Shown here piece by piece: positions 16,958-26,759 of a DNA stretch of 64,000 nt. The notes under the pieces are model-generated. The model had not been told where the DNA came from. It was given only the letters and a program-made list of their open reading frames with translations, and did not search any database. How positions within the stretch are numbered: the first letter of the stretch is position 1; every line of letters starts with the position of its first letter. This DNA is from Elizabethkingia miricola (lineage in GTDB: Bacteria > Bacteroidota > Bacteroidia > Flavobacteriales > Weeksellaceae), in the NCBI RefSeq assembly GCF_001675285.1, contig NZ_LSGQ01000014.1, positions 88,189-152,188 of the forward strand, in the 5' to 3' direction. The position numbers and the translations under genes were made by a program.

Positions 16958-18190
16958 TTAATGTGCTGCTTTAACCTTACCCGGAAGGAGCCAATCTACC
17001 ACAAAGTACATCGCAATACCAGCGAATGCTAAAACAACTCCGGATCCTATCCATAGTGTATTAAATCCTAAATCACTTGCTACACTGGTTCCCAGCAATG
17101 GTGTTATAATAAATGAAATAGAGAACGTCATACCATTAAGGCCCATATAGGCCCCCTGATTGGTTTTCCCGGATCGTAATGCCGTAATGGTAGACATAAA
17201 TGGAAGCACTAATATTTCACCCACACTCAGTACAGATATGGACAACATTATCAATGATATATGATAGTTTATCGCAAGCATTGCATAAGCTGCAGCACAC
17301 ATCAAAATTCCATAGAGAAGAGTTTTGGCTATCGTAAGATATTTATCTGCAAAATTTACAACCAGCATTTCCAGTACAACAATAATAAATCCACTGTATC
17401 CCAGGATGTAACCTATACTTTTCTGATCCAGATGTGCTACTTCTTTGTAGAAAATAGGAATCGTATTGAAGAACTGAAAGAAGCAGACAGAGAATATCGC
17501 GCATAGCAGACAGTATACCAAAAACGGGGAATCTCTATATGGAGAACGCTCTTTTTCTGTAGTCTCTTTAACGATAGGTTTCTCTTTCATTTTCTTCTGA
17601 TAAATCTTATGTCTTTTTCTAAAAAATCTTACATAGAATATCCCGGCAAGGACCGCTCCTACTGCATTAGTAATAAAAAGTAATTCGTATGACACTGAAG
17701 ACAAAATACCACCTAAAGCCGGTCCTATAGAGAAACCGAGATTAATGGCCATTCTGTTAAGAGAGAAAGCCCTTGTCAAATTTTCAGGCCTTGCATATTT
17801 GGTAATCGCTACAGAGTTGGCCGGACGGAAGGTCTCACTTATAATACTTTGCAGCAGAATAATGAGAGCCATCCCTTCTACCGAAGTAAAGATTGGTATT
17901 AGTAAAAAAAGTGGTGCACTGAGAAATAAACTGGTAGATTGTACCCGATATTCACCAAATTTATCAGTAAAATAACCTCCCAGCCAGGAACCTATTACTG
18001 ATCCGACACCATAAAAACTGAGTACAAGTCCTGATTCTTTAATGCTGAATTCTAACTGATCCGTCATGTACACACCTAAGAAAGGCAGCACCATTGATCC
18101 GGACCTGTTAATAAGCATTACGATAGAAAGCATCCAGGCTTCCTTTGACAATCCCTTGAAAGAATCGGCATAAATACGGAGTAAACCCAC
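16958..18190 (-). CDS. MFS transporter
   Basis: Inner-membrane major facilitator of 410 residues with about 12 membrane segments. The motif A-like loop GSWLGGYFTDKFGEYR (about 67-82) and the RPANS segment in loop 4 support drug:H+ antiporter-type MFS topology. The central loop (RKRHKIYQKKMKEKPIVKET) is charged and cytoplasmic. The start codon is GTG; no ATG fits better. The gene stands alone on its strand and no substrate can be named. Confidence 0.88.
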   Translation of the reverse strand: MGLLRIYADSFKGLSKEAWMLSIVMLINRSGSMVLPFLGVYMTDQLEFSIKESGLVLSFYGVGSVIGSWLGGYFTDKFGEYRVQSTSLFLSAPLFLLIPIFTSVEGMALIILLQSIISETFRPANSVAITKYARPENLTRAFSLNRMAINLGFSIGPALGGILSSVSYELLFITNAVGAVLAGIFYVRFFRKRHKIYQKKMKEKPIVKETTEKERSPYRDSPFLVYCLLCAIFSVCFFQFFNTIPIFYKEVAHLDQKSIGYILGYSGFIIVVLEMLVVNFADKYLTIAKTLLYGILMCAAAYAMLAINYHISLIMLSISVLSVGEILVLPFMSTITALRSGKTNQGAYMGLNGMTFSISFIITPLLGTSVASDLGFNTLWIGSGVVLAFAGIAMYFVVDWLLPGKVKAAH

Positions 18191-18287
18191 AGTAGTATGA
18201 TTTTAGTGTTATCGGAAAAATTTAGGAATACTCAAATGTACGAATTAAAGGGCATTTACAGAGAATGTTAATCATTAATAATATCAA

Positions 18288-18728
18288 TTAGCCAATCGAC
18301 AGTATCTTCTGATTTTTACCATTAAGTTCAAACTCTTCTCCTGTTTTTTTCTTTAGCATGGACTGTACCAGCGGAGCATTTGCAGAAACAGTGATAACAG
18401 CTTTTCCGTTAACATTCAGTTTACCGAAGCTTTCTGAAATATAAAAATTCCCCATAGAAGTCTCAACATAAGCTCCCAAGCCTACAACAGCAGAAGGTTT
18501 CGTATTGATATTCTGCAGAACATCCAGCTGGTTATTTACTTCCGACTGTTGGGACAACAGTCTGTTGATTTCCTGCTGCAACATTTCGCGGGAAGTTTCG
18601 TATTTATCTCCCATACTACTTTTTGTATCGTTATTGGATGCTCTTGTAGATACAATCATTTCCTCAAGATTCTTTACTTTTTCCTGCGCAAGTGTTTTCA
18701 CTTGTTCCAATAAATATTCCTTATCCAT
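18288..18728 (-). CDS. GreA/GreB-like coiled-coil protein
   Basis: A 146-residue protein with an N-terminal coiled coil (about 1-75; MGDKYETSREMLQQEINRLL) and a C-terminal FKBP-like segment (VVGLGAYVETSMGNFYISES ... TGEEFELNGKNQKILSIG). This is the architecture of GreA-type factors that enter the RNA polymerase secondary channel. It is slightly shorter than GreA (about 158) and more diverged, so it may be a Gre-like regulator rather than the main elongation factor. No operon partner. Confidence 0.75.
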   Translation of the reverse strand: MDKEYLLEQVKTLAQEKVKNLEEMIVSTRASNNDTKSSMGDKYETSREMLQQEINRLLSQQSEVNNQLDVLQNINTKPSAVVGLGAYVETSMGNFYISESFGKLNVNGKAVITVSANAPLVQSMLKKKTGEEFELNGKNQKILSIG

Positions 18729-18893
18729 ATTACTATAACTCCGTTATTTATACCCGAAACAATTAAATCATTCCGGAATTTCTTATTTTTCTTCTATTAT
18801 TTCAGCAAAAATATAATCAAAATGTGATTTAATATAATTAAAATGCTATTTTTAAGCCTGAAAAATAATAATAAACTTGTAAAAAATTAAACG

Positions 18894-20303
18894 TTGGAGA
18901 ATTCAGACAAGAAAGAATTAAAACGCGGTTTACAAAATCGTCACATTCAGCTTATTGCTTTAGGCGGAGCAATTGGCACCGGGCTATTCCTGGGTATAGG
19001 TCCTGCAGCAGTATTGGCAGGTCCTTCTGTAATTTTAGGTTATGCAATGGCTGGTTTCATTGCTTTTTTTATAATGCGCCAATTGGGTGAGATGGTCGTT
19101 CAGGAACCTGTTTCAGGTAGCTTTAGCCATTTTGCATACAAATATTGGGGCCCTTTTGCCGGATTTGCTTCCGGTTGGAATTACTGGATGTTGTATATTT
19201 TGGTAAGTATGTCTGAGCTTACCGCAATAGGAGTTTATGTACAGTTCTGGTGGCCTGAAATTCCGTTGTGGGTATCCAGTTTATTTTTCTTCTTTGTAAT
19301 TAATGCTCTGAATCTGGCCTCTGTAAAAGTATATGGAGAAGCTGAATTCTGGTTTTCTATTATAAAAGTTGTAGCTATTATTGCTATGATTCTATTTGGT
19401 AGCTACCTGCTTATTAGTGGTACCGGCGGAGAAAATGCCAGCGTAAGCAACTTGTGGAATAACGGAGGCTTTTTTCCTAAAGGCTGGATCAGTACTTCTT
19501 CAAGTGGAGGTTTCCAGGGATTATTAGCTGCCATGGCGCTTATTATGTTCTCTTTTGGCGGGTTAGAGCTTGTTGGAATAACGGCTGCTGAAGCTGAAAA
19601 TCCAGAAAAAAATATCCCAAAAGCTACCAATCAGGTAATCTACAGAATTCTTATTTTCTATGTAGGTGCATTGATTATCCTATTCTCATTATCTCCATGG
19701 GCCAATATTACAGAAGGAAGCAGCCCTTTTGTAATGGTTTTCGAGAGATTAAAAGGCTTCCAGTTTAACCTATTCGGGCATACTGTGTATTTCACAAGCC
19801 TTATTGCAAATGTTCTGAATATTATTGTTCTAACGGCTGCATTGTCTGTATACAACAGCAGTGTATACAGTAATAGCCGAATGCTGTTCGGGCTTGCAGA
19901 ACAGGGAAACGCTCCTAAATTCTTATCAAAACTGAATAAAAACCATGTTCCGGTAATGGCAATATTAGTTTCTGCAGTATTTGCTGCAATCTGTATTGTT
20001 ATTAACAAGATTATTCCGGAAAAGGCTCTTAGTATACTGATGTCTCTTGTAGTATCATCGTTGGTTATTAACTGGATTATGATAAGCTTTACACATTTTA
20101 AATTCAAGCAGGCTCATAAAGGTGAAAAGACTAAGTTCCCTTCGTTCCTATATCCAATAACCAATTATATATGCTTATTATTCCTTTTTGGAATTTTAAT
20201 CATCATGTGGTTTACAGGGTTAAAAATTTCTGTGGAGCTAATTCCGATATGGGTAGCATTCCTGTATATTTGCTATCTTCTGGTAAAGCAAAGTAAAAAG
20301 TAA
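18894..20303 (+). CDS. Aromatic amino acid permease (PheP/AroP-like)
   Basis: Inner-membrane amino acid:proton symporter of 469 residues with 12 predicted membrane segments. It closely tracks E. coli PheP: RGLQNRHIQLIALGGAIGTG near the start, QLGEMVVQEPVSGSF, the FSFGGLELVGITAAEAENPEK loop and LSVYNSSVYSNSRMLFGLAEQGNAPKFL. Phenylalanine or related aromatic import is the likely role. The start is a TTG at 18894; no in-frame ATG lies near. A TAAACTTG sequence, one base off the -7 box, lies upstream. The strong likeness to enterobacterial proteins raises the possibility of acquisition from Proteobacteria. Confidence 0.92.
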   Translation: MENSDKKELKRGLQNRHIQLIALGGAIGTGLFLGIGPAAVLAGPSVILGYAMAGFIAFFIMRQLGEMVVQEPVSGSFSHFAYKYWGPFAGFASGWNYWMLYILVSMSELTAIGVYVQFWWPEIPLWVSSLFFFFVINALNLASVKVYGEAEFWFSIIKVVAIIAMILFGSYLLISGTGGENASVSNLWNNGGFFPKGWISTSSSGGFQGLLAAMALIMFSFGGLELVGITAAEAENPEKNIPKATNQVIYRILIFYVGALIILFSLSPWANITEGSSPFVMVFERLKGFQFNLFGHTVYFTSLIANVLNIIVLTAALSVYNSSVYSNSRMLFGLAEQGNAPKFLSKLNKNHVPVMAILVSAVFAAICIVINKIIPEKALSILMSLVVSSLVINWIMISFTHFKFKQAHKGEKTKFPSFLYPITNYICLLFLFGILIIMWFTGLKISVELIPIWVAFLYICYLLVKQSKK

Positions 20304-20325
20304 AATATATCTGTAAGATCTATTA

Positions 20326-20355
20326 AAATCCGGAAGCATTTCTTTCGGATTTTTT
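20326..20355 (+). terminator. Rho-independent terminator of the permease gene
   Basis: AAATCCGGAAG pairs with CTTTCGGATTT (one G-T pair) around a 5-nt loop and ends in a T run. Confidence 0.8.
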
Positions 20356-20419
20356 ATGCCATAAATCTCATATACATATACTAATTAACTATATTAGATA
20401 AAAAAACTATAACTATAAA

Positions 20420-20839
20420 ATGAAGAAATTTCTAACGTTTATTTTCATTATTCTTATCATTCTGCCATTACTATTTTACTTAAATCCATTTGCCAGAATA
20501 CGCAAACAAACTCAATATGATCCTTCCCCAGAAACAACAGAGCTTCTCCGAAAATTAGATAAAAAATATAATCTGAAAATGTCCATTGGGGATGTTATCG
20601 GAAATATATGGTATTACAGAGATATCGACAACAGGAAAAAGGTAAAATCAGAGCATTTTGAACTTTTTTTGAATATTAAAGATGACAAAGTTGATGATAT
20701 AAAAAAGGTATATCAATATGTAGATGATTTCAGGACTGAATTTAATCAAAAGAAATATTTTGATTCCATTACAGTAAAACTGGTTAATGATTCTATTCCT
20801 TATAAGCCCGGTCCGGTAATCTATAAATCAAAAATGTAA
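20420..20839 (+). CDS. Small membrane-anchored hypothetical protein
   Basis: A 139-residue protein of unknown family. The first 22 residues are a hydrophobic anchor (FLTFIFIILIILPLLFYL), and the rest is a polar, lysine-rich domain (HFELFLNIKDDKVDDIKKVYQYVDDFRTEF) with no motif I recognise. The next gene starts 3 bp after its stop and also encodes a membrane protein, so the two are a likely operon. Confidence 0.65.
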   Translation: MKKFLTFIFIILIILPLLFYLNPFARIRKQTQYDPSPETTELLRKLDKKYNLKMSIGDVIGNIWYYRDIDNRKKVKSEHFELFLNIKDDKVDDIKKVYQYVDDFRTEFNQKKYFDSITVKLVNDSIPYKPGPVIYKSKM

Positions 20840-20842
20840 GCA

Positions 20843-21154
20843 ATGACAATTATAAAGATTCATAAAATCCAGATATTCCTCTATCTTTTTATTATAGCTT
20901 TCGGAATCCAACATCTTATTTTCTGGAAATATAATTTCAAATGGATTTTCTACGAGTATATTATTTTAAGTGTATTTATACTCTCTGCTCTCGCTGTACT
21001 TATTTCTCCTGCTGTACTTATTTATGAAAGCGTAAAAAGTATTAACCGCAAATCAGTCATTGTTGATGAAATAATGTTTTTAGTTGTAAATCTTATCTTG
21101 TACTATATAATAGTTGCAATGAGCCTATATCTGTCATCACAAATACGCATATAA
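20843..21154 (+). CDS. Small multi-pass membrane protein
   Basis: A 103-residue protein with three predicted membrane segments (about 8-27, 34-60, 73-98) and no catalytic motif. It follows the 139-residue anchored protein by 3 bp. Function unknown; pairing suggests a membrane complex of two. Confidence 0.6.
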   Translation: MTIIKIHKIQIFLYLFIIAFGIQHLIFWKYNFKWIFYEYIILSVFILSALAVLISPAVLIYESVKSINRKSVIVDEIMFLVVNLILYYIIVAMSLYLSSQIRI

Positions 21155-21369
21155 TTTCTTTGATACTTTTAATTGTTTTTTAAACATGGCATATTTTTTG
21201 AAAACTAGCGATACATTGAAAATTAAAACAATATATGCTTGAAATTATTTATTAATTTATTATACAGCATTGTTTAATTAAAATATTTTACAAAACAATA
21301 AATCGAATATAATTATATACAAGTATCATTTTACTAAACATATACGATAAAAACAATTAAAAACACATT

Positions 21370-21837
21370 ATGAAAAAACAATTTGCCTTAATCGCAGCAG
21401 GAATTTTACTGGTAGCTAATTCTTGTACTACTGTTACAAAGACTGATAGTTCTTCTGCACAAACGACTACTGAAAATACCATTATTGGTAAAAAATGGAA
21501 ACTGGTAGAACTATTTGGAAAACCTGTAGCAGACCAAATAAATGGTAATGAAGCTTTTCTGAAACTATTGCAACAGGATAAAGCTTATTTATATCAAGCT
21601 TCCGGCGGGTGCAACGGAATCAGAGGTACTTTTACAACAAACACAACAACTTCTGTAATTCATTTCTCTCCCGGAGCATCAACAAGAATGGCATGTCCGG
21701 ATATGAGTGTTGAAGCAGGAATAAATAAAGTATTAGAAACCGTTGACAATTACTCTCTCAATAAAGAAGGAAATATCCTTTCACTTAATAAAGCACGTAT
21801 GGCTCCATTAGCAAAATTCCAGGCTGTAACAGAATAA
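21370..21837 (+). CDS. META domain lipoprotein 1
   Basis: A 155-residue exported lipoprotein with signal MKKQFALIAAGILLVANSCT (Cys19). The META domain spans about 40-150: IGKKWKLVELFGKPV, ASGGCNGIRGTF, STRMACPDMSVEAGI and LSLNKARMAPLAKF. META/HslJ domains are linked to heat or stress resistance, but the molecular role is unclear. A paralogue with the same signal and domain layout is at 23746-24219. An ABC-F gene on the other strand lies between them. Confidence 0.88.
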   Translation: MKKQFALIAAGILLVANSCTTVTKTDSSSAQTTTENTIIGKKWKLVELFGKPVADQINGNEAFLKLLQQDKAYLYQASGGCNGIRGTFTTNTTTSVIHFSPGASTRMACPDMSVEAGINKVLETVDNYSLNKEGNILSLNKARMAPLAKFQAVTE

Positions 21838-21864
21838 GCGTTTTATAAAAATCTTTAATAAGTT

Positions 21865-21905
21865 ATCCTTGTCAGAGTCAAAACCCTGACAAGGATTTTT
21901 CTTTT
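21865..21905 (+). terminator. Rho-independent terminator of META gene 1
   Basis: ATCCTTGTCAG / CTGACAAGGAT is a perfect 11-bp stem followed by TTTTTCTTTT. It overlaps the last bases of the convergent ABC-F gene (stop at 21904). Confidence 0.85.
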
Positions 21906-23490
21906 ATAATACAATTCTGGTCTCAATATTTATCTCTTCAGAAAAGACATCATCATGTGAAATTACCAATAGCGTTCCTTTGTAATCTCTAATAGCATTG
22001 GTAAGAATCTCGATATTCTGAATGTCAAGATTATTGGTAGGCTCATCCAGAATAATAATATCCGGAGCTTTTCCTGCAATTGACAAACATGCAAGCAATA
22101 GCCTCATCCTTTCACCGCCACTCAGTACACTACAGGATTTATCCCATGTTTCTTTCCCAAACAAAAAGCGATTGAGTATTGTTTTTACTTCGTGTTCGGG
22201 TAAAGGAGGCAGGTTAAATAATTCTGCCTGTTGAATTACATTCAATGAATGATCAATCATAGAATAATCCTGATCGATATATACAGAATAAAAATCTGCC
22301 CTTTCTATAATACCTTCAGAAGATTTCAGCTGCCCTAAAAGAAGTTTAATCAATGTTGTTTTTCCCGATCCGTTTTCTCCACTTATCAGAATCCTTTCTC
22401 CACTGGTAACAACAATATCCAAAGGTTTTTTCCAAATATTCCTATCCTGGTAGGCAAAGTTTATATGCTCTCCTTTTACCAGTATTTTACCACGGTGAAG
22501 GTTAGTCTGATCAAATCCTAATTTCATTTGATCTGTAAGTGGAGCTTCTCTTCTTAGCTGCTGAAGCTCCTGACTAAGACCGTCTATTTTATCAGAATGG
22601 GTATCTCTTATTTTAGCTGTACTGTTTTCAGCATTGTTCCGCAGAGTATTCATCATGATTTTAGCTACACCAGCTTTTTCCTGCTTTTTTTTTCCCTTTG
22701 CATCGAGTTTTTGCTGACGCTCCAGAGTTTCCCGTTCAGTAGCTTTGGCTTTTTTCAGTGCGTTTTCAGTATTCTTAATGCTATTCTGTAATGCATTTTG
22801 CTGTATCTGTTTTTGCTCTTTATAAAAATCATAGTTACCACCATAAAGCACGATTTCTTTACGGTTTAGTTCTGCTGTTTTGGGCAATAAGTTTAATAAG
22901 GTTCTGTCATGACTAACGACCAGAAGAGTTTTATTTGTATTCTCAATAAATTTATACAACTGTTCCCTGCTCTTTCTATCCAGATGATTGGTAGGTTCAT
23001 CCATCAGTATAATATCCGGCTGATGAATTTCTATACCGGCAATCAGAACTTTTGTCTTCTGACCGCCACTTAGCCGATTCATCGACTCCTCTGCTGTAAA
23101 GTCTAACAAACCCCATGATTCCATCGCTTGTTTTATTCTTTCTTCCAGATCCCAGTCGTCATCAAGAACTGTCATATTCTCTTCGGTAACAATACCTTCC
23201 AGAATTTCTCTTAAAGCTGAAAGCTTTTTCTGAACTCCTAAAGCACTTGCTATATTCTGTGTATCGAATTGTTCCAGGATTTGTGGCAGATAATAAACAG
23301 ACCCTTCTGTTCTTATATCTCCTACAGCAGGTATTAATAATCCGGAGATTAGTTTTAATAATGTAGATTTACCGGAACCATTATTTCCGACAATTGCAAT
23401 CTTTTCGCCTTTATTAACTATAAAATTAAGCTTCTCAAAAAGAATCTCCTTATCAGGATGCTGATAAGTAATATTTTGTAACGTAAGCAT
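21904..23490 (-). CDS. ABC-F family ATPase
   Basis: A 528-residue cytosolic protein with two ABC domains and no membrane segments, so it is an ABC-F translation factor rather than a transporter. Domain 1 has Walker A GNNGSGKST (about 35-43), signature LSGGQKTK and Walker B IILMDEPTNHLD. Domain 2 has GENGSGKTT, LSGGERMR and IIILDEPTNNLD. The linker (about 230-320) is lysine-rich and helical (KAKATERETLERQQKLD). ABC-F proteins act on ribosomes; some give resistance to ribosome-targeting drugs, but the family branch cannot be fixed by eye. Confidence 0.92.
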   Translation of the reverse strand: MLTLQNITYQHPDKEILFEKLNFIVNKGEKIAIVGNNGSGKSTLLKLISGLLIPAVGDIRTEGSVYYLPQILEQFDTQNIASALGVQKKLSALREILEGIVTEENMTVLDDDWDLEERIKQAMESWGLLDFTAEESMNRLSGGQKTKVLIAGIEIHQPDIILMDEPTNHLDRKSREQLYKFIENTNKTLLVVSHDRTLLNLLPKTAELNRKEIVLYGGNYDFYKEQKQIQQNALQNSIKNTENALKKAKATERETLERQQKLDAKGKKKQEKAGVAKIMMNTLRNNAENSTAKIRDTHSDKIDGLSQELQQLRREAPLTDQMKLGFDQTNLHRGKILVKGEHINFAYQDRNIWKKPLDIVVTSGERILISGENGSGKTTLIKLLLGQLKSSEGIIERADFYSVYIDQDYSMIDHSLNVIQQAELFNLPPLPEHEVKTILNRFLFGKETWDKSCSVLSGGERMRLLLACLSIAGKAPDIIILDEPTNNLDIQNIEILTNAIRDYKGTLLVISHDDVFSEEINIETRIVL

Positions 23491-23745
23491 TATTTCTTTC
23501 TTAAAAAAAATGAATAAACAGAATTAACCCTGACATCAGGATTAAATAATTATGGAAAGAAATTGAATTCTACATGCTTACTATCTGAATTTTGAATGAT
23601 AATGCAAATGTAGTAAAATATTTATAATCAGATCAATGATCGTTTTAGTAAAATAAATTATGAAGAAAACAGATTATTTTCCAACCTATTTATAAAAAAA
23701 AGTATCTTAGTAAATAATAAACATAAAATTTTTTAAAAATAAATT
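23491..23745. other. AT-rich intergenic region
   Basis: Divergent spacer between ABC-F and META gene 2. AT-rich, with no clear promoter, hairpin or small ORF. Confidence 0.4.
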
Positions 23746-24219
23746 ATGAAAAAACATCTTACACTTATTGCTGCAGGAATATTACTATTTGCAAACTCCT
23801 GTAATACTGTTCAGAATACGAACAACAATAATAACACATCACAACAAAATACAATGCCCAAAAATACAGTTCTTGGAAAAAAATGGAAATTAATTGAGCT
23901 AAACGGTAAGCCTGTGGCTGATAAAGTTAACGGAAAAGAACCTTACCTGAAACTTCTAAAGCAGGATAAAGAATATAGATATGAAGCATCTGGTGGCTGT
24001 AATGGTATCGGTGGAAACCTTAAGTTAACCGGCTTTAGAGTTCAGTTTGCTCAGGGAATGTCTACAATGATGGCTTGTGAAGACATGAGTATTGAACAAG
24101 GCCTGAGTAAAGCTTTAATAGCTGCTGATAATTATACAGTGAGCAAAGAAGGAGATGTATTGTCTATTAACAAAGCTCGTATGGCTCCTTTAGCAAGATT
24201 CCGCGCTGTAGCTGAGTAA
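23746..24219 (+). CDS. META domain lipoprotein 2
   Basis: A 157-residue lipoprotein with signal MKKHLTLIAAGILLFANSCN (Cys19), an Asn/Thr-rich linker and a META domain (about 45-152) with LGKKWKLIELNGKPVADKV, SGGCNGIGGN and INKARMAPLARF. It is clearly paralogous to the protein at 21370-21837. Its own terminator lies at 24242. The role is presumed to be in the envelope or stress response. Confidence 0.88.
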   Translation: MKKHLTLIAAGILLFANSCNTVQNTNNNNNTSQQNTMPKNTVLGKKWKLIELNGKPVADKVNGKEPYLKLLKQDKEYRYEASGGCNGIGGNLKLTGFRVQFAQGMSTMMACEDMSIEQGLSKALIAADNYTVSKEGDVLSINKARMAPLARFRAVAE

Positions 24220-24241
24220 GCAATTTTAAACATATAAAAAT

Positions 24242-24265
24242 AAAAGCTCCCTTTCGGGAGCTTTT
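24242..24265. terminator. Terminator between META gene 2 and S9 peptidase
   Basis: Perfect stem AAAAGCTCCC / GGGAGCTTTT with TTTC loop, symmetric A and T runs, between convergent genes. Confidence 0.88.
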
Positions 24266-24268
24266 TGC

Positions 24269-26674
24269 TTATTTACCTTTCAGGCATTTTTCTAAGAAGA
24301 TATCCTGCTCATAAAGCAAATGAAGAATATTTTCTTTTGCTACATAACCATGTGCTTCTTTAGGTAATAATACCATTTTTACAGGAGCCCCAAGGTTCTT
24401 AAGTGCCTGGAAATAACGTTCTGTCTGTACAGTGAATGTTCCCTGGTTATTGTCTGCCTCGCCATGTACTAATAACAATGGTGTTTTCATTTTATCAGCA
24501 TTCATGAAAGGTGACATTTTTGTATACACATCCGGCACATCCCAATAATTTCTTTGTTCACTCTGGAAACCAAACGGAGTAAGAGTTCTGTTATATGCAC
24601 CACTTCTCGCAATACCACAAGCAAAAAGATTAGAATGTGTTAAAAGATTAGCCGTCATAAATGCACCATAAGAGTGCCCGCCTACAGCTACTTTTTTACG
24701 GTCTATATAACCTAGTTTGTCTACAGCGTCAATAGCCGCCTGAGCATCTGCTACTAACTGTGGAATAAAGGTATCGTTAGGCTCCGTTTTTCCTTCACCA
24801 ATAATAGGAAAAGATGCATCATCCAATACTGCATATCCTTTAGAAACCCAGTAGATGAAAGATCCATAACTAGGGAAAGTGAAAGTATTTGCATTTTTAG
24901 TACTCATTCCTGCTGTTGCCTTGTCTTTATATTCAGCTGGGTAAGCCCAGATCAGCAACGGAAGTTTTTCTTTTTTAGATTTCATATCATAACCTGCCGG
25001 AAGATATAAATTCCCTGTAAGAGTAACGCCGTCATTACGTTTGTAGGTAATAACTTCTTTATGCACACCTTTCAAACCTTCAAAAGGGTTCTGGAAATTT
25101 GTTACAGGAGTGCTTTTATTGGTTTTAAAGTTTTTAATAAAGTAATTAGGATAGTCTGTACTGGATTCATCCATTACCAGAATATCACCCTTTTTAGGAT
25201 CTAAAACATCCAGAATCCTCTCTTTTACGGTTGTAGATTTAGATGTATAAAGTCTGTTTGTTTTAAATGTCTTCAGATCCATTTCATTGATAAAAGGAAA
25301 TTGCCCTTCTTTGGTAAAGCCATCTCCTATCCAATATGTTTTTCCGTCTTTAATTTCTACAACGTTTCTGCCATATTGATTTCGTTCGGAAACAAGATTC
25401 CCCGGATTGCTGTATACATCCTGGAAATTTCTGTCTATAATAAGTTTAGAATCTCCCGTTTTTGGATTAATCCAGCTGGTTTTGGTACTTCTTGTATCAT
25501 ACCATCCTTCGGAAACAAATGCATTATCTGCATTCCCCCAGTCTATATCAGAAAATCTTTCTTTAGTTTTATATAATGCTTTAGCTTCTGCATTAAAAGG
25601 AGCATCCCATGTATAGATCTGGTCTCTGTATTCTGCTTTCTTCGACTGATCTCCGCCATCCAATGCTTCAACATAGTATAAAGTAGCTGGCATGTCGCTT
25701 CTCCATGCTATACTTCTCTTGCCTGTTCTTACAGATGAAAATCCTTTAGGCATTATTTCATTTAAAGGCATTTCGTTCACTACCTTTACCTGCTGGCCAG
25801 TCTTATCAAAAACTACAGTTTCAGAAGGGAAACGATTTAATGGAACGATATATGAAAATGGTTTTTTAATCGAAGAAATCATAATGTAGTTCCCATCCGG
25901 TGAAAATGACTTTGAAGCATACATTCCACTTTTTGCAAATCCGGATATATTACCATTCAGATCTACTTTGGCTAATTCAGAAGTTGCAAGATTTTCAAAA
26001 TTAGTTTCATCTTTTGGTGTCTTTAATAAATCCTGGAAAGTAGCATTCTGTGATACTTTTCCGGTACTGGTTGCTACAGTTGGTCCTGTTGGAATATCAT
26101 TTTTGTCACTCAATAATGCAGGTCTGTTTGCCGGCAAAACATTAATTAAAAATGATTTTGAATCTTTGAACCAGGTAAAAGGAGAACCCAAATTTGCATT
26201 CAGATTATCAGAGGTAATTTTTTTGGCTGTTGCTGTTGCCAAATCTACTAACCAAAGTTCAACCCCTTTTGAGGTTGTATTTGTAAATGCCAGAGATTTC
26301 TCGTCCGGTGAAAATGAAAAATAAGCAAGGCTTGCATTCTGCGGAAGCCCCTTAACCTGAACTTCAGATTTTCCTTTCAGATTCTTTATTTTCAGATTAT
26401 CAATATATGTTATCGTACTCGATATATTAGTCAACGGATTTATTCTCAATCCTGCCAGTTTCACATCTTCCTCATAAAGATCCTTTAGGTTCTTATAAGT
26501 TGGGCGATAGGTAAATACCATCCATTCTTTTTTGCTGTCCATCAATACAGATGGTGGTCTTGTGTAATCTGCCAGCTTAAGAATTTCGGCAGAAGGTTTT
26601 TGATAGCTGGTGCTTTCCTGAGCATAGCTAAAACTCATTGCTGCTATTAAAAGCATTGTAAACTTTCTCTTCAT
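24269..26674 (-). CDS. S9 family prolyl oligopeptidase-type serine peptidase
   Basis: Exported peptidase of 801 residues. The signal MKRKFTMLLIAAMSFSYAQ targets it to the periplasm or outside. The long N-terminal beta-propeller includes FSPDEKSLAFTN and FSPDGNYIMISS repeats. The C-terminal alpha/beta-hydrolase has the nucleophile in GGHSYGAF (Ser near residue 667), the Asp in HGEADNNQ (about 739) and the His in EAHGYV (about 775). The fold resembles the dipeptidyl-peptidase/glutamyl-peptidase group. It stands alone between terminators. Substrate specificity is not readable. Confidence 0.93.
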   Translation of the reverse strand: MKRKFTMLLIAAMSFSYAQESTSYQKPSAEILKLADYTRPPSVLMDSKKEWMVFTYRPTYKNLKDLYEEDVKLAGLRINPLTNISSTITYIDNLKIKNLKGKSEVQVKGLPQNASLAYFSFSPDEKSLAFTNTTSKGVELWLVDLATATAKKITSDNLNANLGSPFTWFKDSKSFLINVLPANRPALLSDKNDIPTGPTVATSTGKVSQNATFQDLLKTPKDETNFENLATSELAKVDLNGNISGFAKSGMYASKSFSPDGNYIMISSIKKPFSYIVPLNRFPSETVVFDKTGQQVKVVNEMPLNEIMPKGFSSVRTGKRSIAWRSDMPATLYYVEALDGGDQSKKAEYRDQIYTWDAPFNAEAKALYKTKERFSDIDWGNADNAFVSEGWYDTRSTKTSWINPKTGDSKLIIDRNFQDVYSNPGNLVSERNQYGRNVVEIKDGKTYWIGDGFTKEGQFPFINEMDLKTFKTNRLYTSKSTTVKERILDVLDPKKGDILVMDESSTDYPNYFIKNFKTNKSTPVTNFQNPFEGLKGVHKEVITYKRNDGVTLTGNLYLPAGYDMKSKKEKLPLLIWAYPAEYKDKATAGMSTKNANTFTFPSYGSFIYWVSKGYAVLDDASFPIIGEGKTEPNDTFIPQLVADAQAAIDAVDKLGYIDRKKVAVGGHSYGAFMTANLLTHSNLFACGIARSGAYNRTLTPFGFQSEQRNYWDVPDVYTKMSPFMNADKMKTPLLLVHGEADNNQGTFTVQTERYFQALKNLGAPVKMVLLPKEAHGYVAKENILHLLYEQDIFLEKCLKGK

Positions 26675-26732
26675 ATTAACATATTAACTTATAATTACGA
26701 AATTATGAATTAATAATTAGTTTACCCAAAAT

Positions 26733-26758
26733 AAAAAGGCCCTTTATCAGGCCTTTTT
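26733..26758 (-). terminator. Terminator of the TPR gene
   Basis: Stem AAAAAGGCC / GGCCTTTTT around an 8-nt loop, directly after the stop of the minus-strand TPR gene. Confidence 0.85.
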
Positions 26759-26759
26759 A

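Noticed and set aside
21904..23490. Antibiotic-resistance ABC-F
   Set aside because: The two ABC domains and linker are clear, but nothing visible separates a resistance type from a housekeeping ABC-F type.
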